Shown: positions 36,129 through 47,161, numbered from the stretch's first letter. The stretch is DNA of 64,000 bases from Xenorhabdus stockiae (GCF_002632825.1 NZ_NJAJ01000021.1:22451-86450), one strand, 5' to 3'. Notes: a model not told the origin generated them from the letters alone. Numbers and translations are program-made.

Positions 36129-37181
36129 ATGAAAGCACTGATAATGAAAAAATCGGCAATGAAAAAACTGGTTTTAGCGGGTGTATTGAGTCTGGCATGT
36201 ACTTCCTGGGCACAGGCTGCTGACAGGATTGCGTTTATTCCGAAGCTGGTCGGTGTCGGGTTCTTTACCAGCGGTGGGCAGGGAGCAGTGGCAGCGGGTA
36301 AGGCGCTGGAGATTGATGTCACTTATGATGGCCCGACTGAGCCAAGTGTGGCGGGGCAGGTACAGCTCATCAATAATTTTGTCAATCAGGGATATAACGC
36401 GATTGTCGTGTCGGCAGTATCACCGGATGGTCTGTGTCCGGCATTGAAACGGGCTATGCAGCGTGGTGTAAAAGTACTGACGTGGGATTCAGACACCGCA
36501 CCAGAATGCCGCTCCATCTATATCGATCAGGGAACACCAAAACAGTTGGGTGGGTTATTAGTGGAAATGGCCGCCAGTCAGGTGAAAAAAGAAAAAGCGG
36601 AGAAACAGGGAAAAACGAAAGTGGCGTTTTTTTACTCCAGCCCCACAGTGACAGATCAAAACCAATGGGTGAAAGAAGCCAAAGCCAAAATTACCGCAGA
36701 ACATCCTGACTGGGAAGTTGTGACCACGCAGTTTGGCTATAACGATGCCACCAAGTCTTTGCAGACTGCGGAAGGCATTTTGAAAGCATGGGGTGATTTG
36801 GATGTGATTATTGCTCCGGATGCTAATGCACTGCCAGCGGCGGCACAGGCTGCGGAAAACCTGAAACGTAAGGATGTGGCGATTGTCGGATTCAGTACGC
36901 CGAATGTCATGCGCCCTTATGTCGAAAACGGCACAGTCAAACAGTTTGCCCTGTGGGATGTCGTTAAACAGGGCAAGATAGCGATTCATGTTGCCAGTGA
37001 AATGCTGAAAAAGGGCGACCTGAATGTGGGCGATAAATTAACTATTCCTGACATCGGTACACTTGAGGTTTCACCGAATAGCGTTCAGGGATATCGCTTT
37101 GAAGCGAAGGGCAATGGCATTGTTGTGATGCCGGAGCGCGTGATTTTTACCAAAGAAAACATCAACCAATACAATTTCTGA
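36129..37181 (+). CDS. lsrB: AI-2-binding periplasmic protein LsrB
   Basis: 350 residues with a signal peptide ([17 protein letters not shown], cleavage near residue 30) and the periplasmic-binding-protein fold: [59 protein letters not shown], the AI-2-binding pattern of LsrB. It captures AI-2 in the periplasm and hands it to LsrCD. The ATG at 36129 has GGAG at good spacing; two further in-frame ATGs follow within the signal peptide. Confidence 0.96.
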   Translation: MKALIMKKSAMKKLVLAGVLSLACTSWAQAADRIAFIPKLVGVGFFTSGGQGAVAAGKALEIDVTYDGPTEPSVAGQVQLINNFVNQGYNAIVVSAVSPDGLCPALKRAMQRGVKVLTWDSDTAPECRSIYIDQGTPKQLGGLLVEMAASQVKKEKAEKQGKTKVAFFYSSPTVTDQNQWVKEAKAKITAEHPDWEVVTTQFGYNDATKSLQTAEGILKAWGDLDVIIAPDANALPAAAQAAENLKRKDVAIVGFSTPNVMRPYVENGTVKQFALWDVVKQGKIAIHVASEMLKKGDLNVGDKLTIPDIGTLEVSPNSVQGYRFEAKGNGIVVMPERVIFTKENINQYNF

Positions 37182-37237
37182 TTCATGTTTCGCAGAGTCG
37201 GCACACAGCCTGACTCTGCTATTTTCTGGAGAGAAAA

Positions 37238-38122
37238 ATGGCAGATTTAGATGATATCAAAGACGGTAAAGATTTTGGCATTGATACACCGCAAAAGAAT
37301 ACGCTGTTTGAACTGAAAGGTTGTGGCGCGCTGGATTGGGGAATGCAATCGCGTTTAGCGCGTATTTTCAATCCGGCAACCAATAAAACGGTGATGCTGG
37401 CGTTTGATCACGGTTATTTTCAGGGGCCGACAACCGGGCTGGAGCGCATCGACATCAATATTGCTCCATTGTTTGAGCATACCGATGTGCTGATGTGTAC
37501 GCGCGGTATTTTGCGCAGTCAGGTTCCGCCAGCCACTAATAAACCGGTGGTGTTGCGCGCATCCGGTGCAAACTCCATGCTGACAGAGCTTTCAAATGAG
37601 GCGGTTGCTGTTGCTATGGAAGATGCACTCCGGCTGAATGTTTGTGCTGTGGCGGCCCAGGTTTATATTGGTTCAGAGTATGAACATCAGTCCATCAAAA
37701 ATATTATCAAGCTGGTGGATCAGGGCACGCGTTATGGTATGCCGACGATGGCGGTAACAGGCGTAGGTAAGGATATGGCGCGTGATCAGCGTTACTTCTC
37801 ACTGGCAACCCGCATTGCTGCGGAAATGGGCGCGAATATCATCAAAACTTATTATGTTGATACCGGTTTTGAACGCATTGCGGCCGGCTGCCCGGTGCCG
37901 ATTGTGATTGCCGGAGGTAAGAAATTACCGGAGATGGAGGCGTTAACCATGTGCTATCAGGCCATTGATCAGGGGGCATCCGGTGTCGATATGGGGCGCA
38001 ACATTTTCCAGTCAGAAGCACCGATAGCCATGCTTAAAGCTGTTCAGGCGGTAGTGCATCACAATGAAAAGCCTGCTCAGGCCTATGAGTTGTTCCTGAG
38101 TGAGAAAGCAAAGGGAGAATAA
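37238..38122 (+). CDS. lsrF: 3-hydroxy-5-phosphonooxypentane-2,4-dione thiolase LsrF
   Basis: 294 residues, DeoC/FbaB-type class I aldolase fold. [20 protein letters not shown] and [13 protein letters not shown] (with the Schiff-base Lys) are visible. It transfers an acetyl group from the isomerised phospho-AI-2 to CoA, the last step of AI-2 breakdown. One base separates its stop from the lsrG start codon. Confidence 0.96.
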   Translation: MADLDDIKDGKDFGIDTPQKNTLFELKGCGALDWGMQSRLARIFNPATNKTVMLAFDHGYFQGPTTGLERIDINIAPLFEHTDVLMCTRGILRSQVPPATNKPVVLRASGANSMLTELSNEAVAVAMEDALRLNVCAVAAQVYIGSEYEHQSIKNIIKLVDQGTRYGMPTMAVTGVGKDMARDQRYFSLATRIAAEMGANIIKTYYVDTGFERIAAGCPVPIVIAGGKKLPEMEALTMCYQAIDQGASGVDMGRNIFQSEAPIAMLKAVQAVVHHNEKPAQAYELFLSEKAKGE

Positions 38123-38123
38123 T

Positions 38124-38423
38124 ATGCACGTTACTTTAGTTGAGATTAATGTCAAAGCCGACAAGATCGCCGAATTTATTGAGGTATTCCGTGATAATCA
38201 CCTTGGCTCTGTGAGAGAACCGGGCAATTTACGGTTTGATGTATTGCAGGATGAGAATATCCCGACCCGTTTTTATATCTATGAAGCCTATATTGATGAG
38301 GCAGCCGTTGCGGCTCATAAAACAACACCACATTATCTGCGCTGTGTTGAGAAACTGGAATCCCTGATGAGTGAACCCCGGAAAAAGACCTCATTTATTG
38401 GGTTGATGCCGGAAGGAAAATAA
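38124..38423 (+). CDS. lsrG: Phospho-AI-2 isomerase LsrG
   Basis: 99-residue antibiotic-biosynthesis-monooxygenase (ABM) fold protein beginning [20 protein letters not shown]. It isomerises phospho-AI-2 for LsrF. ATG 38124 with AAGGGAG directly upstream is chosen over an in-frame start inside lsrF. Last gene of the lsr operon; a terminator follows. Confidence 0.95.
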   Translation: MHVTLVEINVKADKIAEFIEVFRDNHLGSVREPGNLRFDVLQDENIPTRFYIYEAYIDEAAVAAHKTTPHYLRCVEKLESLMSEPRKKTSFIGLMPEGK

Positions 38424-38439
38424 ATCTTCAATTGGGAAT

Positions 38440-38475
38440 AACGCCTTGGTGATAACATCAAGGCGTTTATTTTTT
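38440..38475 (+). terminator. lsr operon terminator
   Basis: 9-bp perfect stem AACGCCTTG / CAAGGCGTT, 10-nt loop, followed by TATTTTTT. Confidence 0.82.
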
Positions 38476-38527
38476 ACTGGTTTAATTAAGCCAGTTGTTT
38501 GTAATTACATTCAGCAGAAATTTTGCG

Positions 38528-39277
38528 TTAAATATTCAAGAGCTTTTTAATGCTTTCTGCAAGCATTCCAGGATCTCCGATGCCTTGAATTTCTTTCAAG
38601 AATGGAAGGCCCAATTGCTCTGCCAATTCATCCATATTGATATCATTACCAATAGTTTGTTCGAATTCCAGCTGGTTGATACCATTTTCACCAGAGTTTT
38701 CGAATTCCAGTTGCATGATCTGGTTCCAGAGTTTTCCTGCAAACCATGAACAGTTTGTTACAGGCGTATATGCACCATTCTTCATATCTTCAGAGGTCAG
38801 TTTCATCAGTTTTGACAACTGATTACTTTCATCGACTAATTCAGGAATAAAATGCTGTTCTATAAATTCAGGAGTGATAGATTTGTCATTAATCTTCACA
38901 CAATGCTGAATATGAAATTTTCTCTCGGCTGAATCATCGGTCGTGCTATGTTCTGAGTTTTTTACGAATCCATATCCCGGATGAAAAGCATATGAAGTAT
39001 TATCACCCTCTTTTTCACTATTAAAATAAATAACCCATGCATGGCCAAAACCGCCACTACCAAAGGCAACTCCCAGTAACTTTAATACGCCTTTAATAAC
39101 AACTTCTTTCTCATTATCATTCAAACTCCAAGGGAAGTTTTTGGCGATAAACATAGCTGCGGCTATCATTGGCGTTACATTCGTACGTTCAGCGGTTCGA
39201 TTAGTTCGAATACAAATTTGTGGGTAGCCAATGCTTGCGTCGCCAACTGGCTGATATTTATCTGTCTTGATCATCAT
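38528..39277 (-). CDS. Unknown protein with a possible permuted papain-like (NlpC/P60-LRAT type) active site
   Basis: 249 residues without a signal peptide. A His at residue 79 in GFGHAWVIYF, the segment YAFHPGYGF (about 96-104) and a Cys at residue 176 in VTNCSWFAGKLWN are ordered His-then-Cys, as in circularly permuted papain-like enzymes. Homologs with this order include amidases, lipases and host-targeted effectors. The family is not firmly recognised and activity is inferred. It is isolated between the lsr operon and mob genes and flanked by AT-rich DNA, suggesting acquisition. Confidence 0.6.
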   Translation of the reverse strand: MMIKTDKYQPVGDASIGYPQICIRTNRTAERTNVTPMIAAAMFIAKNFPWSLNDNEKEVVIKGVLKLLGVAFGSGGFGHAWVIYFNSEKEGDNTSYAFHPGYGFVKNSEHSTTDDSAERKFHIQHCVKINDKSITPEFIEQHFIPELVDESNQLSKLMKLTSEDMKNGAYTPVTNCSWFAGKLWNQIMQLEFENSGENGINQLEFEQTIGNDINMDELAEQLGLPFLKEIQGIGDPGMLAESIKKLLNI

Positions 39278-39773
39278 TATTCCTTTATCTATATATAATT
39301 AAAATGGTCATTCTTTAAGAATGAAAAATAACCTGATTAAATGGTTCGAAGTATTTCACCTAAATAATTAGTGTTCACGTAACTGAAAGGTTGCGTGTTA
39401 TTTAAGTGAAAATTTTTATTTAATATAAAAGCAATTGGATTAAGTGTTTTTATATTGTTCGGGTTTTATTTGTCCTTTTGTTATTTCTTATTTCCTTTTG
39501 TTTATCGATATTTTTATTTAAAAAATAGAATTATTCGATGATGTAATCTGAGGTCGGTAATATTGCCGTTTTTATTTTTCATAATAAAATGACCACCACT
39601 GTATGGCATGTATTACAATTGGCTCAAATCATTTCAATTAGAAATTACATTAATAAAAGAAATTATTTTTATAAATTAAAGCAGGGAACCCCTTTGATAT
39701 AAATCTCAGGGGTTGTTGATAGAGGAAATAGTTATTTTATGAAACTATATTCAGTTAGCAGGTCAGTTTTCTT
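39278..39773. other. AT-rich intergenic region
   Basis: About 500 bp of AT-rich sequence upstream of the minus-strand gene at 39277 and downstream of mobB. A weak hairpin (AACCCCT / AGGGGTT near 39688-39714) may terminate mobB transcription. No gene is supported. Confidence 0.4.
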
Positions 39774-40334
39774 TTATTGTGAATGAGCCAGCGGGAAAGT
39801 CGTCGGTGGGGTTAATAAAAGCCACTTCACAATAAATTCAGCTACCTGTTCCGGTCGGTTAATATCAAGCTGTGGTAGTGGCGTATCCAGCGGGATATCG
39901 CTGGCGACAGCGATGACATAGGGATCAATGAGTTCTTCGAAGGTGTGATTTAAACCATCCCGGTACAGGGCGATTTTCGCAATAGCTTCATTTTTGAACC
40001 CCTCAACCAGAATCAGATCCAGTGAAGTCGCATCAAATCGACTGGCAAGATAATGCAAATCCAGTTCGGGGAGTTCCGGTGTTTCTGTCATTAAGGCCCA
40101 GCGTTGTTGGCTGGCAACCAGTGTTTGTGCCGCTCCCGATTTTCTCAGCTCATAGCTGTCTTTTCCCGGCTTATCGACATCCATATTATGGTGAGTATGT
40201 TTAATTAACCCCACCCGGATTTGTTGCTGGCGTAACAGGGGAATAACCTGTTTGAGCAAGGTGGTTTTACCGGTTCCACTGTAAGCGGTGATCCCCAGTA
40301 ATGGCAAATTCATCGGGGTATTACTTTGATTCAT
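39774..40334 (-). CDS. mobB: Molybdopterin-guanine dinucleotide biosynthesis protein MobB
   Basis: 186 residues, P-loop GTPase: LLGITAYSGTGKTTLLKQV (Walker A), LIKHTHHNMDVDKPGKDSY and VEGFKNEAIAKI. It assists MobA in molybdenum-cofactor maturation. The start at 40334 overlaps the mobA stop (ATGA), indicating coupling. Confidence 0.94.
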   Translation of the reverse strand: MNQSNTPMNLPLLGITAYSGTGKTTLLKQVIPLLRQQQIRVGLIKHTHHNMDVDKPGKDSYELRKSGAAQTLVASQQRWALMTETPELPELDLHYLASRFDATSLDLILVEGFKNEAIAKIALYRDGLNHTFEELIDPYVIAVASDIPLDTPLPQLDINRPEQVAEFIVKWLLLTPPTTFPLAHSQ

Positions 40335-40933
40335 GCTGACTCCCGAAGACATTCCCAGTGCTGGCATTGCCAGTTTTGGCACTCTTCTGGTGTATTCAGG
40401 TTGGTGAAGGATTCTGGATGCGGAATATAGACGGTTTTTGCTTTAATCATTTGCATAAAGAACATCAGTTTTCTGTCACCTAATGCAAGGTAGCTTTCCA
40501 GTCTGGGTATCAGGCTGCGGTGCATCAGGGCAAGTGTCGGATGGGCACGTTCACAATCGTGTACATAAGCCGCCCACGCATGTTCTTTATAGCGCCAAAG
40601 CTTTTCCACCAGATCATCAGGGAAATCCGGTACATCGCAAGGCACGAATATCACCCACTCATGAATGGCCTTCTTCAATACTGCCAGCATTCCGGCCAAT
40701 GGCCCGGAAAAATCAGTGATGATGTCAGGAATAATGGGATAACCACTTTGTTGATACACTGCCTGATTGCGGTTGGCGTTAATCAGCAGTTCATGAACTT
40801 GTGGCTGCAACTTTGCAGCTATGTGTTGGTATAATGGTGCTCCACCGAATTGCAGTAATCCCTTATCATTTCCGCCCATGCGGGTGGATAGCCCTCCGGC
40901 CAGAATGGCACCACTGATTTTTGGATACGTCAT
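40331..40933 (-). CDS. mobA: Molybdenum cofactor guanylyltransferase MobA
   Basis: 200 residues with the nucleotidyltransferase motif GAILAGGLSTRMGGNDKGLL and VPCDVPDFPDDLV. It links GMP to molybdopterin to form MGD. It leads the mobAB unit. E. coli also has mobAB beside srkA-dsbA, but yihD, which lies between them there, is missing here. Confidence 0.95.
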   Translation of the reverse strand: MTYPKISGAILAGGLSTRMGGNDKGLLQFGGAPLYQHIAAKLQPQVHELLINANRNQAVYQQSGYPIIPDIITDFSGPLAGMLAVLKKAIHEWVIFVPCDVPDFPDDLVEKLWRYKEHAWAAYVHDCERAHPTLALMHRSLIPRLESYLALGDRKLMFFMQMIKAKTVYIPHPESFTNLNTPEECQNWQCQHWECLRESA

Positions 40934-41162
40934 GTTAAATCACCTGATATTTTTAACCGATATATTTTATCTTTGGTTATGTAACCCTTGTGAATCAATA
41001 TGTAACAGTGCTTATATGAACAAATGAGTATAACCTTTACGCGCGTTGACAGCCCAATTTTTTCTCCCAATCATGTCCCTTTGTTGTAATAAGGGTTATG
41101 GTTGCGGGCTGTTCACTGTACCTCCAGGGTATGATTAACGACTGATTAAAGAGAACTTTGTT

Positions 41163-42152
41163 GTGGCAGAAACTATGGCTTTTAATTTTCAAAATATTAC
41201 GCCGGATTTGATAATGGATGCGCTGGCGCAGTCTGGTCTGCGTGTTGATTCGGGTTTAACTGAGCTGAATAGCTATGAAAACCGGGTCTATCAGTTTATG
41301 GATGAAGACCGTAAACGTTATGTCGTGAAATTCTATCGTCCTCAGCGCTGGAACAGGCAGCAAATTCAGGAAGAGCATGAATTTACGCTGGCGTTACAGC
41401 AGGCAGATTTATCAGTTGCTGCGCCGCTGGTTCTTGATGGGCAAACAGTACTGGAACATGATGGGTTCTTTTTTGCCGTTTTCCCCAGTGTGGGTGGCCG
41501 TCAGTACGAGTCTGATAATTTTGATCAGTTGGAAGATGTCGGGAGGTTACTGGGGAAAGTTCATCAGATAGGCTACCAGAAAACATTTTCTGCCCGCCCG
41601 ACTATCAGCCTCAATGAATATTTGTACCAACCCTATCAATATTTGACAGAATGCAACCTCATACCTGATGCGCATAAAGCTGCTTTCTTTGCTTCGCTGG
41701 ACGAACTGAATAAAGTTGTTGAGTCACAGTGGAATGTTGACTGGCAGGGATTACGGCTGCATGGTGACTGCCATGCTGGTAATATCTTGTGGCGCGACGA
41801 GGCATGGTTCGTTGATCTTGATGATGCCCGTAATGGTCCGGCGATTCAGGATTTATGGATGTTACTTAACGGCTCACGGCAAGAACAGTTGATTCAGCTG
41901 GATATTCTGCTTGAATCATATAACCAGTTTGCGGAGTTCGATCTGAAAACACTGGCTCTGATAGAACCTTTGCGTGCGATGCGTATGGTCTATTATCTGG
42001 CATGGGTTGCTCGTCGCTGGCAGGATCCTGCTTTTCCCAAAGCGTTTCCATGGATGGCCGACAGTGACTTTTGGCATAAGCAGATAAGTCTTTTTGCTGA
42101 ACAAATCCGGCTGTTACAGGAACCCCCCTTACAGCTAACCCCGATGTATTAA
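41163..42152 (+). CDS. srkA: Stress-response Ser/Thr kinase SrkA (YihE)
   Basis: 329 residues, nearly the E. coli length. Kinase-fold landmarks: SYENRVYQF, the HGDCHAGNILW catalytic loop and FVDLDDARNGPAIQDLWMLL; ends EPPLQLTPMY as in E. coli. It counteracts stress-induced cell death and usually shares an operon with dsbA, 17 bp downstream here. GTG 41163 is preferred because AAAGAGA is 8 bases upstream; an ATG at 41175 is 20 bases from it. Confidence 0.95.
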   Translation: MAETMAFNFQNITPDLIMDALAQSGLRVDSGLTELNSYENRVYQFMDEDRKRYVVKFYRPQRWNRQQIQEEHEFTLALQQADLSVAAPLVLDGQTVLEHDGFFFAVFPSVGGRQYESDNFDQLEDVGRLLGKVHQIGYQKTFSARPTISLNEYLYQPYQYLTECNLIPDAHKAAFFASLDELNKVVESQWNVDWQGLRLHGDCHAGNILWRDEAWFVDLDDARNGPAIQDLWMLLNGSRQEQLIQLDILLESYNQFAEFDLKTLALIEPLRAMRMVYYLAWVARRWQDPAFPKAFPWMADSDFWHKQISLFAEQIRLLQEPPLQLTPMY

Positions 42153-42169
42153 TTTTTCTGGAGATCACG

Positions 42170-42793
42170 ATGAAAAAATTTTGGTTCGCATTGGTGGGAG
42201 TGTTTATGGCATTTAATGCCAGCGCTTCTGATTTTTCTGAAGGCAAGCAGTATGTTGAACTTAAAAAAGTGGTAGCTGATCAACCTCAGGTTGTGGAGTT
42301 TTTCTCTTTTTATTGCCCACACTGTTACCAGTTTGAAAATATCTTTCATGTTCCCGGCACGATAGCAAAAAACCTGCCGGAAGGCGTTACGCATGAACGT
42401 TATCACGTTGATTTTCTTGGGCCTTTGGGGAAAGATCTGACAGATGCCTGGGCTGTTGCTATTGTTCTGAAAGCACAGGATAAAGTGTTACCTGTATTAT
42501 TTGATGGCATCCAGAAAACTCAGACTATCAATACTAAAGCTGATATCCGTAATGCATTTATTAAAGCCGGTATTTCTGGTGAAGATTATGACGCAGCACT
42601 GAATAGTTTCATTGTGAAATCGGTAGCATCTAAAGAACGTCAGGCGGCTCAGGATTTTCAGTTGCAGGGTGTTCCGGCCACGTTTGTTCTTGGTAAATAC
42701 ATGATTAATAATGGCGGAATTGAGACTAAATCGGTTCAGGACTACGCTAAAAAATTCTCGGATGTTGTGAATTATCTGGTAACCAAAAAATAA
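42170..42793 (+). CDS. dsbA: Periplasmic thiol:disulfide oxidoreductase DsbA
   Basis: 207 residues with a signal peptide ending near residue 19 (NASA) and a thioredoxin fold with CPHC in FFSFYCPHCYQFE and the cis-Pro segment GVPATFVLGKY. It introduces disulfides into exported proteins. It is 17 bp behind srkA. Confidence 0.97.
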   Translation: MKKFWFALVGVFMAFNASASDFSEGKQYVELKKVVADQPQVVEFFSFYCPHCYQFENIFHVPGTIAKNLPEGVTHERYHVDFLGPLGKDLTDAWAVAIVLKAQDKVLPVLFDGIQKTQTINTKADIRNAFIKAGISGEDYDAALNSFIVKSVASKERQAAQDFQLQGVPATFVLGKYMINNGGIETKSVQDYAKKFSDVVNYLVTKK

Positions 42794-42926
42794 GCAATAA
42801 AAAAACTTTAGTTTTATATGTACTCAATGGATTTCAAGCCGTATCGCAGTGCAAGGGAATAACAAATTTGTCGTGAGCGAATTTTCCCGGCCAACCTGAA
42901 AGACAAAGAGTAAAAAAATAATACAG

Positions 42927-42962
42927 GCATTGTGCCAGCTAATTACAGGGCTGGCACAATGC
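42927..42962. terminator. Long hairpin between dsbA and polA
   Basis: Perfect 13-bp stem GCATTGTGCCAGC / GCTGGCACAATGC with a 10-nt loop. No T-run follows on the plus strand; on the minus strand a T7 run lies 7 bases away. It may still serve as a 3' stabiliser or terminator for srkA-dsbA. Confidence 0.45.
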
Positions 42963-43141
42963 TTGCTAAAATTACCCTTTCATAACATAAACTCCGGTTA
43001 TATCCACAAGTCGGTGATTTGTAAGCAATTGCAATATTTTCGTAATATTTGACGTAATTCATTGATTTTTACCTCCAGTTATCCGTTTTTGATATGGATA
43101 TACATAAATCTGTTTTATGTGCCAATTTTTTGTGCACAAAG

Positions 43142-43150
43142 TTATCCACA
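43142..43150 (+). promoter_or_regulatory. DnaA box upstream of polA
   Basis: TTATCCACA is a perfect consensus DnaA box, 128 bp before the polA start. Related partial sequences (TATATCCACA near 43003 and TTATCCGTT near 43079) lie in the same gap. Confidence 0.45.
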
Positions 43151-43278
43151 ATTCATTTATCAGAAAACTTATTAAAGAGCGGGTATCAGAACGAGAAAAT
43201 GATCGGAACATTCGTCTATGACAGCACAGTGTGGCATCCTATTCTTTATTCATACTCCAGAACGACGAAGACAATTTT

Positions 43279-46116
43279 ATGGTACAGATAGCAGATAATC
43301 CCCTGATTTTGGTTGATGGTTCTTCATACCTTTATCGCGCATACCATGCTTTCCCTCCTCTGACAAACAGTGCGGGCGAACCGACAGGCGCCATGTATGG
43401 TGTACTGAATATGCTGCGCAGTTTGATCATGCAGTATCGGCCCAGCCATGTTGCGGTTGTGTTTGATGCCAAAGGCAAAACATTTCGTGATGAATTATTC
43501 GCTGAATATAAATCCCATCGCCCGCCGATGCCGGATGATTTGCGTGATCAGATTGAGCCTTTGCATAACATGGTCAGGGCGATGGGCTTACCCGTTCTGG
43601 TTGTGCCGGGCGTTGAAGCGGATGATGTCATTGGCACACTGGCACTACAGGCAGAAAAAGAAGGCCGTTCTGTCCTGATCAGTACGGGTGATAAAGATAT
43701 GGCTCAACTGGTCACGCCGAATATCACCCTGATAAACACCATGACCAACACGATTTTAGGGCCGGAAGAGGTCATTGAAAAGTATGGTATTCCTCCGGAA
43801 CTTATCATCGATTTTCTCGCACTGATGGGAGACTCTTCCGATAATATTCCGGGTGTACCGGGTGTCGGTGAGAAAACGGCTCTAGGGTTATTACAGGGGC
43901 TTGGCGGGCTGAATGATATCTATGCCAGACTGGATGAGATTGCAACGCTCAGCTTCCGTGGTGCAAAAACACTGAGCGGCAAAATGGAGCAGCATAAAGA
44001 GGTGGCTTATCTCTCTTACCTGCTGGCAACCATTAAAACCGATGTTGATCTGGATAAAACTTGTCTGGATCTGGCGGTCTCTGCCCCTGATAACGAGGAA
44101 TTATTGGCACAATTCAGCCGCTACGAATTCAAACGCTGGCTGAATGATGTACAAGACGGCGGTTGGCTGGAAAGTCGTTCGGCGGAAAAAGGCGGGAAAA
44201 AGTCAACGACAGGCGCTGCACCGAAATCTTCAGCTCCCGGAAAACCCGCTGCTGTCAATATTTCTCCGGAAAGCTACCAGACTATCCTTGATCGGAAATC
44301 CCTTGATGAATGGATTGAAAAACTGAAACAGGCTCCGGCATTTTCTTTCGATACAGAGACCGACGGGCTGGATACGTTAACTGCTAATCTGGTGGGCATG
44401 TCTTTTGCCGTTGTAAGTCAGGTCAATGATGTGGAAAAACCGGCAGAAGGGGAACCGGATGTTGAGGCCGCATATCTGCCGCTGGGGCATGATTATCTGG
44501 ATGCCCCACAGCAACTGGATCGGAATGAGGTGCTTGAAGCACTGAAACCGCTGCTGGAAGATGCGAGCCTGCCTAAAATTGGTCAGAACCTGAAATTTGA
44601 CCGAGGCGTGCTCGAACGTTATGGCGTGGCACTGAATGGTATTGTTTTTGATACGATGCTGGAATCCTATGTGCTGAACAGTGTTGCAGGGCGGCATGAT
44701 ATGGATAGCCTTGCAGAGCGTCATTTAGGCTATAAAACCACGACTTTTGAAGAAATTGCCGGAAAGGGTAAAAAACAGCTTACTTTCAACCAGATCGCTC
44801 TGGAAGAGGCGGCTAAATATGCTGCGGAAGATGCCGATATTACCCTGCGTCTGCATCAGGCTATGTACCCACAGGTTGATTCTGTTCCGACACTGAAAAA
44901 AGTTTTCCAGAATATCGAAATGCCGCTGGTTCCGGTGCTTTCCCGCATGGAAAGAACGGGTGTTCTGATTGATGCCAACACGCTGGCAGAGCATTCAAAA
45001 GAAATTACGGCACGTTTACTCGAACTGGAAAAATCGGCTTATGAGCTGGCTGGAGAAGAATTTAATCTGGCTTCACCTAAGCAATTACAGGTTATTCTGT
45101 TTGAAAAAATGAGCCTGCCTGTTGTGAAAAAAACACCGAACGGTGCGCCATCGACCAATGAAGAAGTGCTGGAAGAGCTGGCAGAACATCATGAGCTGCC
45201 GAGGGTTATTCTCGAACATCGCGGTCTGGCAAAACTGAAATCGACCTATACTGACAAGCTGCCACAGATGGTCAGCCCAGTGACACAGCGAGTTCACACC
45301 TCTTATCATCAGGCTGTAACTGCGACCGGGCGCCTCTCTTCCCGTGATCCTAACCTGCAAAATATTCCTGTCCGTAATGAAGAAGGACGACGTATCCGTC
45401 AGGCATTTATTGCACCAGAAGGTTATCGCATTCTGGCAGCGGACTATTCGCAGATTGAGTTGCGGATTATGGCGCATTTATCGCAGGACAAAGGCTTGCT
45501 GGAGGCTTTTGCACAGGGTAAAGACATTCACCGTGCAACTGCCGCAGAAGTTTTTGGACTCCCTCTGGAGCAGGTGACGAGTGAGCAACGCCGCAGCGCT
45601 AAAGCGATTAACTTTGGCTTAATCTATGGCATGAGTGCGTTTGGCTTGTCCCGTCAGTTGGGTATTCCGCGTGGAGAGGCCCAGCGTTATATGGATCTTT
45701 ATTTTGAGCGTTATCCGGGCGTGCTGGAATATATGGAACGTACCCGTCAGCAGGCGGCTGAACATGGGTTTGTTGAAACGCTGGAAGGGCGTCGCCTGTA
45801 TCTGCCGGATATCAAATCACGTAATGGCATGCGCCGTAAAGCCTCTGAACGCGAAGCTATCAATGCTCCAATGCAGGGTACTGCGGCGGATATTATCAAA
45901 CTGGCCATGATTGCAGTCGATGAATGGATCGTCCGTGAACAGCCAAAAGTGCGTATGATCATGCAGGTTCACGATGAATTGGTATTTGAAGTGCATGAGT
46001 CAGAGCTGGCTGCCGCAGAACAGAAAATCAGAGAGCTTATGGAGAAAAGCATGCAGCTCGATGTCCCTCTGAAAGTAGATGTAGGAACGGGGGATAACTG
46101 GGATCAGGCTCACTGA
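43279..46116 (+). CDS. polA: DNA polymerase I
   Basis: 945 residues against 928 in E. coli. The N-terminal 5'-nuclease begins [19 protein letters not shown] and contains the helix-hairpin-helix region [15 protein letters not shown] Ser/Ala/Lys-rich linker lies near 305-340. The proofreading domain has [12 protein letters not shown], and the polymerase domain has motifs A ([11 protein letters not shown]), B ([14 protein letters not shown]) and C (VHDELVFEV). The extra length comes from the linker and a small insertion after the exonuclease motif (around [10 protein letters not shown]). ATG 43279 (MVQI) matches E. coli. spf lies 262 bp downstream, as in other enterobacteria. Confidence 0.98.
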   Translation: MVQIADNPLILVDGSSYLYRAYHAFPPLTNSAGEPTGAMYGVLNMLRSLIMQYRPSHVAVVFDAKGKTFRDELFAEYKSHRPPMPDDLRDQIEPLHNMVRAMGLPVLVVPGVEADDVIGTLALQAEKEGRSVLISTGDKDMAQLVTPNITLINTMTNTILGPEEVIEKYGIPPELIIDFLALMGDSSDNIPGVPGVGEKTALGLLQGLGGLNDIYARLDEIATLSFRGAKTLSGKMEQHKEVAYLSYLLATIKTDVDLDKTCLDLAVSAPDNEELLAQFSRYEFKRWLNDVQDGGWLESRSAEKGGKKSTTGAAPKSSAPGKPAAVNISPESYQTILDRKSLDEWIEKLKQAPAFSFDTETDGLDTLTANLVGMSFAVVSQVNDVEKPAEGEPDVEAAYLPLGHDYLDAPQQLDRNEVLEALKPLLEDASLPKIGQNLKFDRGVLERYGVALNGIVFDTMLESYVLNSVAGRHDMDSLAERHLGYKTTTFEEIAGKGKKQLTFNQIALEEAAKYAAEDADITLRLHQAMYPQVDSVPTLKKVFQNIEMPLVPVLSRMERTGVLIDANTLAEHSKEITARLLELEKSAYELAGEEFNLASPKQLQVILFEKMSLPVVKKTPNGAPSTNEEVLEELAEHHELPRVILEHRGLAKLKSTYTDKLPQMVSPVTQRVHTSYHQAVTATGRLSSRDPNLQNIPVRNEEGRRIRQAFIAPEGYRILAADYSQIELRIMAHLSQDKGLLEAFAQGKDIHRATAAEVFGLPLEQVTSEQRRSAKAINFGLIYGMSAFGLSRQLGIPRGEAQRYMDLYFERYPGVLEYMERTRQQAAEHGFVETLEGRRLYLPDIKSRNGMRRKASEREAINAPMQGTAADIIKLAMIAVDEWIVREQPKVRMIMQVHDELVFEVHESELAAAEQKIRELMEKSMQLDVPLKVDVGTGDNWDQAH

Positions 46117-46378
46117 TTTTTCTTGAATAATTTTTATATAAATGACGTCTATTTAATGAGCCAAAAATCTCTCCGTTATGCCGTGAATAGGCATGATATA
46201 AGAATTTTGGTTCATTTTTAGATTAGATCTAGATCTCACAAATATGTAATTAAACTACAAAAAAAATGGTGTAATCTCGGTGTTTGATCACATAATTTGG
46301 GCTTAATCGAGACATTTTATGAAAATTAATTACAAAAAAATCTTTTGCTGATAAAAAAAATAGGGTAAAGTTGTCGGC

Positions 46379-46488
46379 GTAGGGTACAGAGGTAAGATGT
46401 TCTATCTTTCAGACCTTTTACTTCACGTAATCGGATTTAGCTGAATATTAGCTGCCCCAGCCATCTCTTTTGGCTGGGGCGTTTTTTT
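46379..46488 (+). ncRNA. spf: Spot 42 small RNA
   Basis: From GTAGGGTACAGAGGTAAGAT through TTTCAGACCTTTTACTTCAC and TAATCGGATTTAGCTGAATA to a GCCCCAGCCA / TGGCTGGGGC terminator hairpin with T7, it matches E. coli Spot 42 closely, with changes only in the hairpin loop and stem. It is an Hfq-dependent regulator of catabolic mRNAs, repressed by cAMP-CRP in E. coli. Location between polA and engB is conserved. A TAAAGT -10-like box is at 46365. AGATCTAGATCTCACA near 46225-46240 resembles a CRP site but is far upstream. Confidence 0.97.
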
Positions 46489-46537
46489 ATGCGTGGTTTA
46501 CGGTTTTTTCCGAGGGCGGGAGAAAAAAAGGTGGAAA

Positions 46538-47161
46538 TCACTCCACCTCAATAGCAGGCTGGCTGAACCAAGTATCAAGTTTTTGTTCAAGTTTATCGAT
46601 ACCGATTTTTTTCAGAGCAGAGAAATACTCAATCTGAATGTTACCTTCCAGAAATGCCAGCTCCTGACGTACCTTATTCAACTGACTTTTACGTGCACCT
46701 GATGCCAGTTTATCGGCTTTGGTCAGCAGAACCATGACAGGAACCTGCATCACAACGGCCCATTCGATCATCTGCATATCCAGATCTTTCAGCGGATGAC
46801 GGATATCCATCAACACAACCAGCCCTTGTAGACATTCACGTTTCTGGAGATATTCACCCAGTGCTTTCTGCCATTTGAGTTTCATCTCCTCTGGCACCTG
46901 TGCATAACCATAACCCGGCAGGTCAACAAGGCGTACGCCTTCCTCTACCTGAAACAGGTTAATCAGCTGGGTACGTCCGGGTGTCTTACTGGTACGAGCA
47001 AGGCTCTTTTGCCGGGTCAGTGCATTCAGGGCACTGGATTTACCTGCATTTGACCGACCGGCAAACGCGACTTCAATGCCCGTCTCCGGAGGCAGGTGGC
47101 GGATATCTGGCGCACTCGTGACAAAGTGGGTCATGTGATAGTTATAGTTCTTGATGGTCAA
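46538..47161 (-). CDS. engB: Ribosome-assembly GTPase EngB (YsxC/YihA)
   Basis: 207 residues, TrmE-Era-EngA-YihA GTPase: G1 [10 protein letters not shown]2 in [14 protein letters not shown]3 DLPGYGYA, G4 LTKADKL. Essential for 50S assembly. The start is a TTG at 47161 preceded by GGGAG: this frame ([21 protein letters not shown]) aligns with E. coli from residue 1, whereas the first ATG would begin at the tenth codon. Convergent with polA-spf. Confidence 0.95.
   Translation of the reverse strand: MTIKNYNYHMTHFVTSAPDIRHLPPETGIEVAFAGRSNAGKSSALNALTRQKSLARTSKTPGRTQLINLFQVEEGVRLVDLPGYGYAQVPEEMKLKWQKALGEYLQKRECLQGLVVLMDIRHPLKDLDMQMIEWAVVMQVPVMVLLTKADKLASGARKSQLNKVRQELAFLEGNIQIEYFSALKKIGIDKLEQKLDTWFSQPAIEVE

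Noticed and set aside
46223..46240. CRP site for spf (AGATCTAGATCTCACA)
   Set aside because: The core resembles the CRP consensus but carries a two-base insertion and lies about 140 bp upstream of the Spot 42 start, so it is only mentioned under spf.
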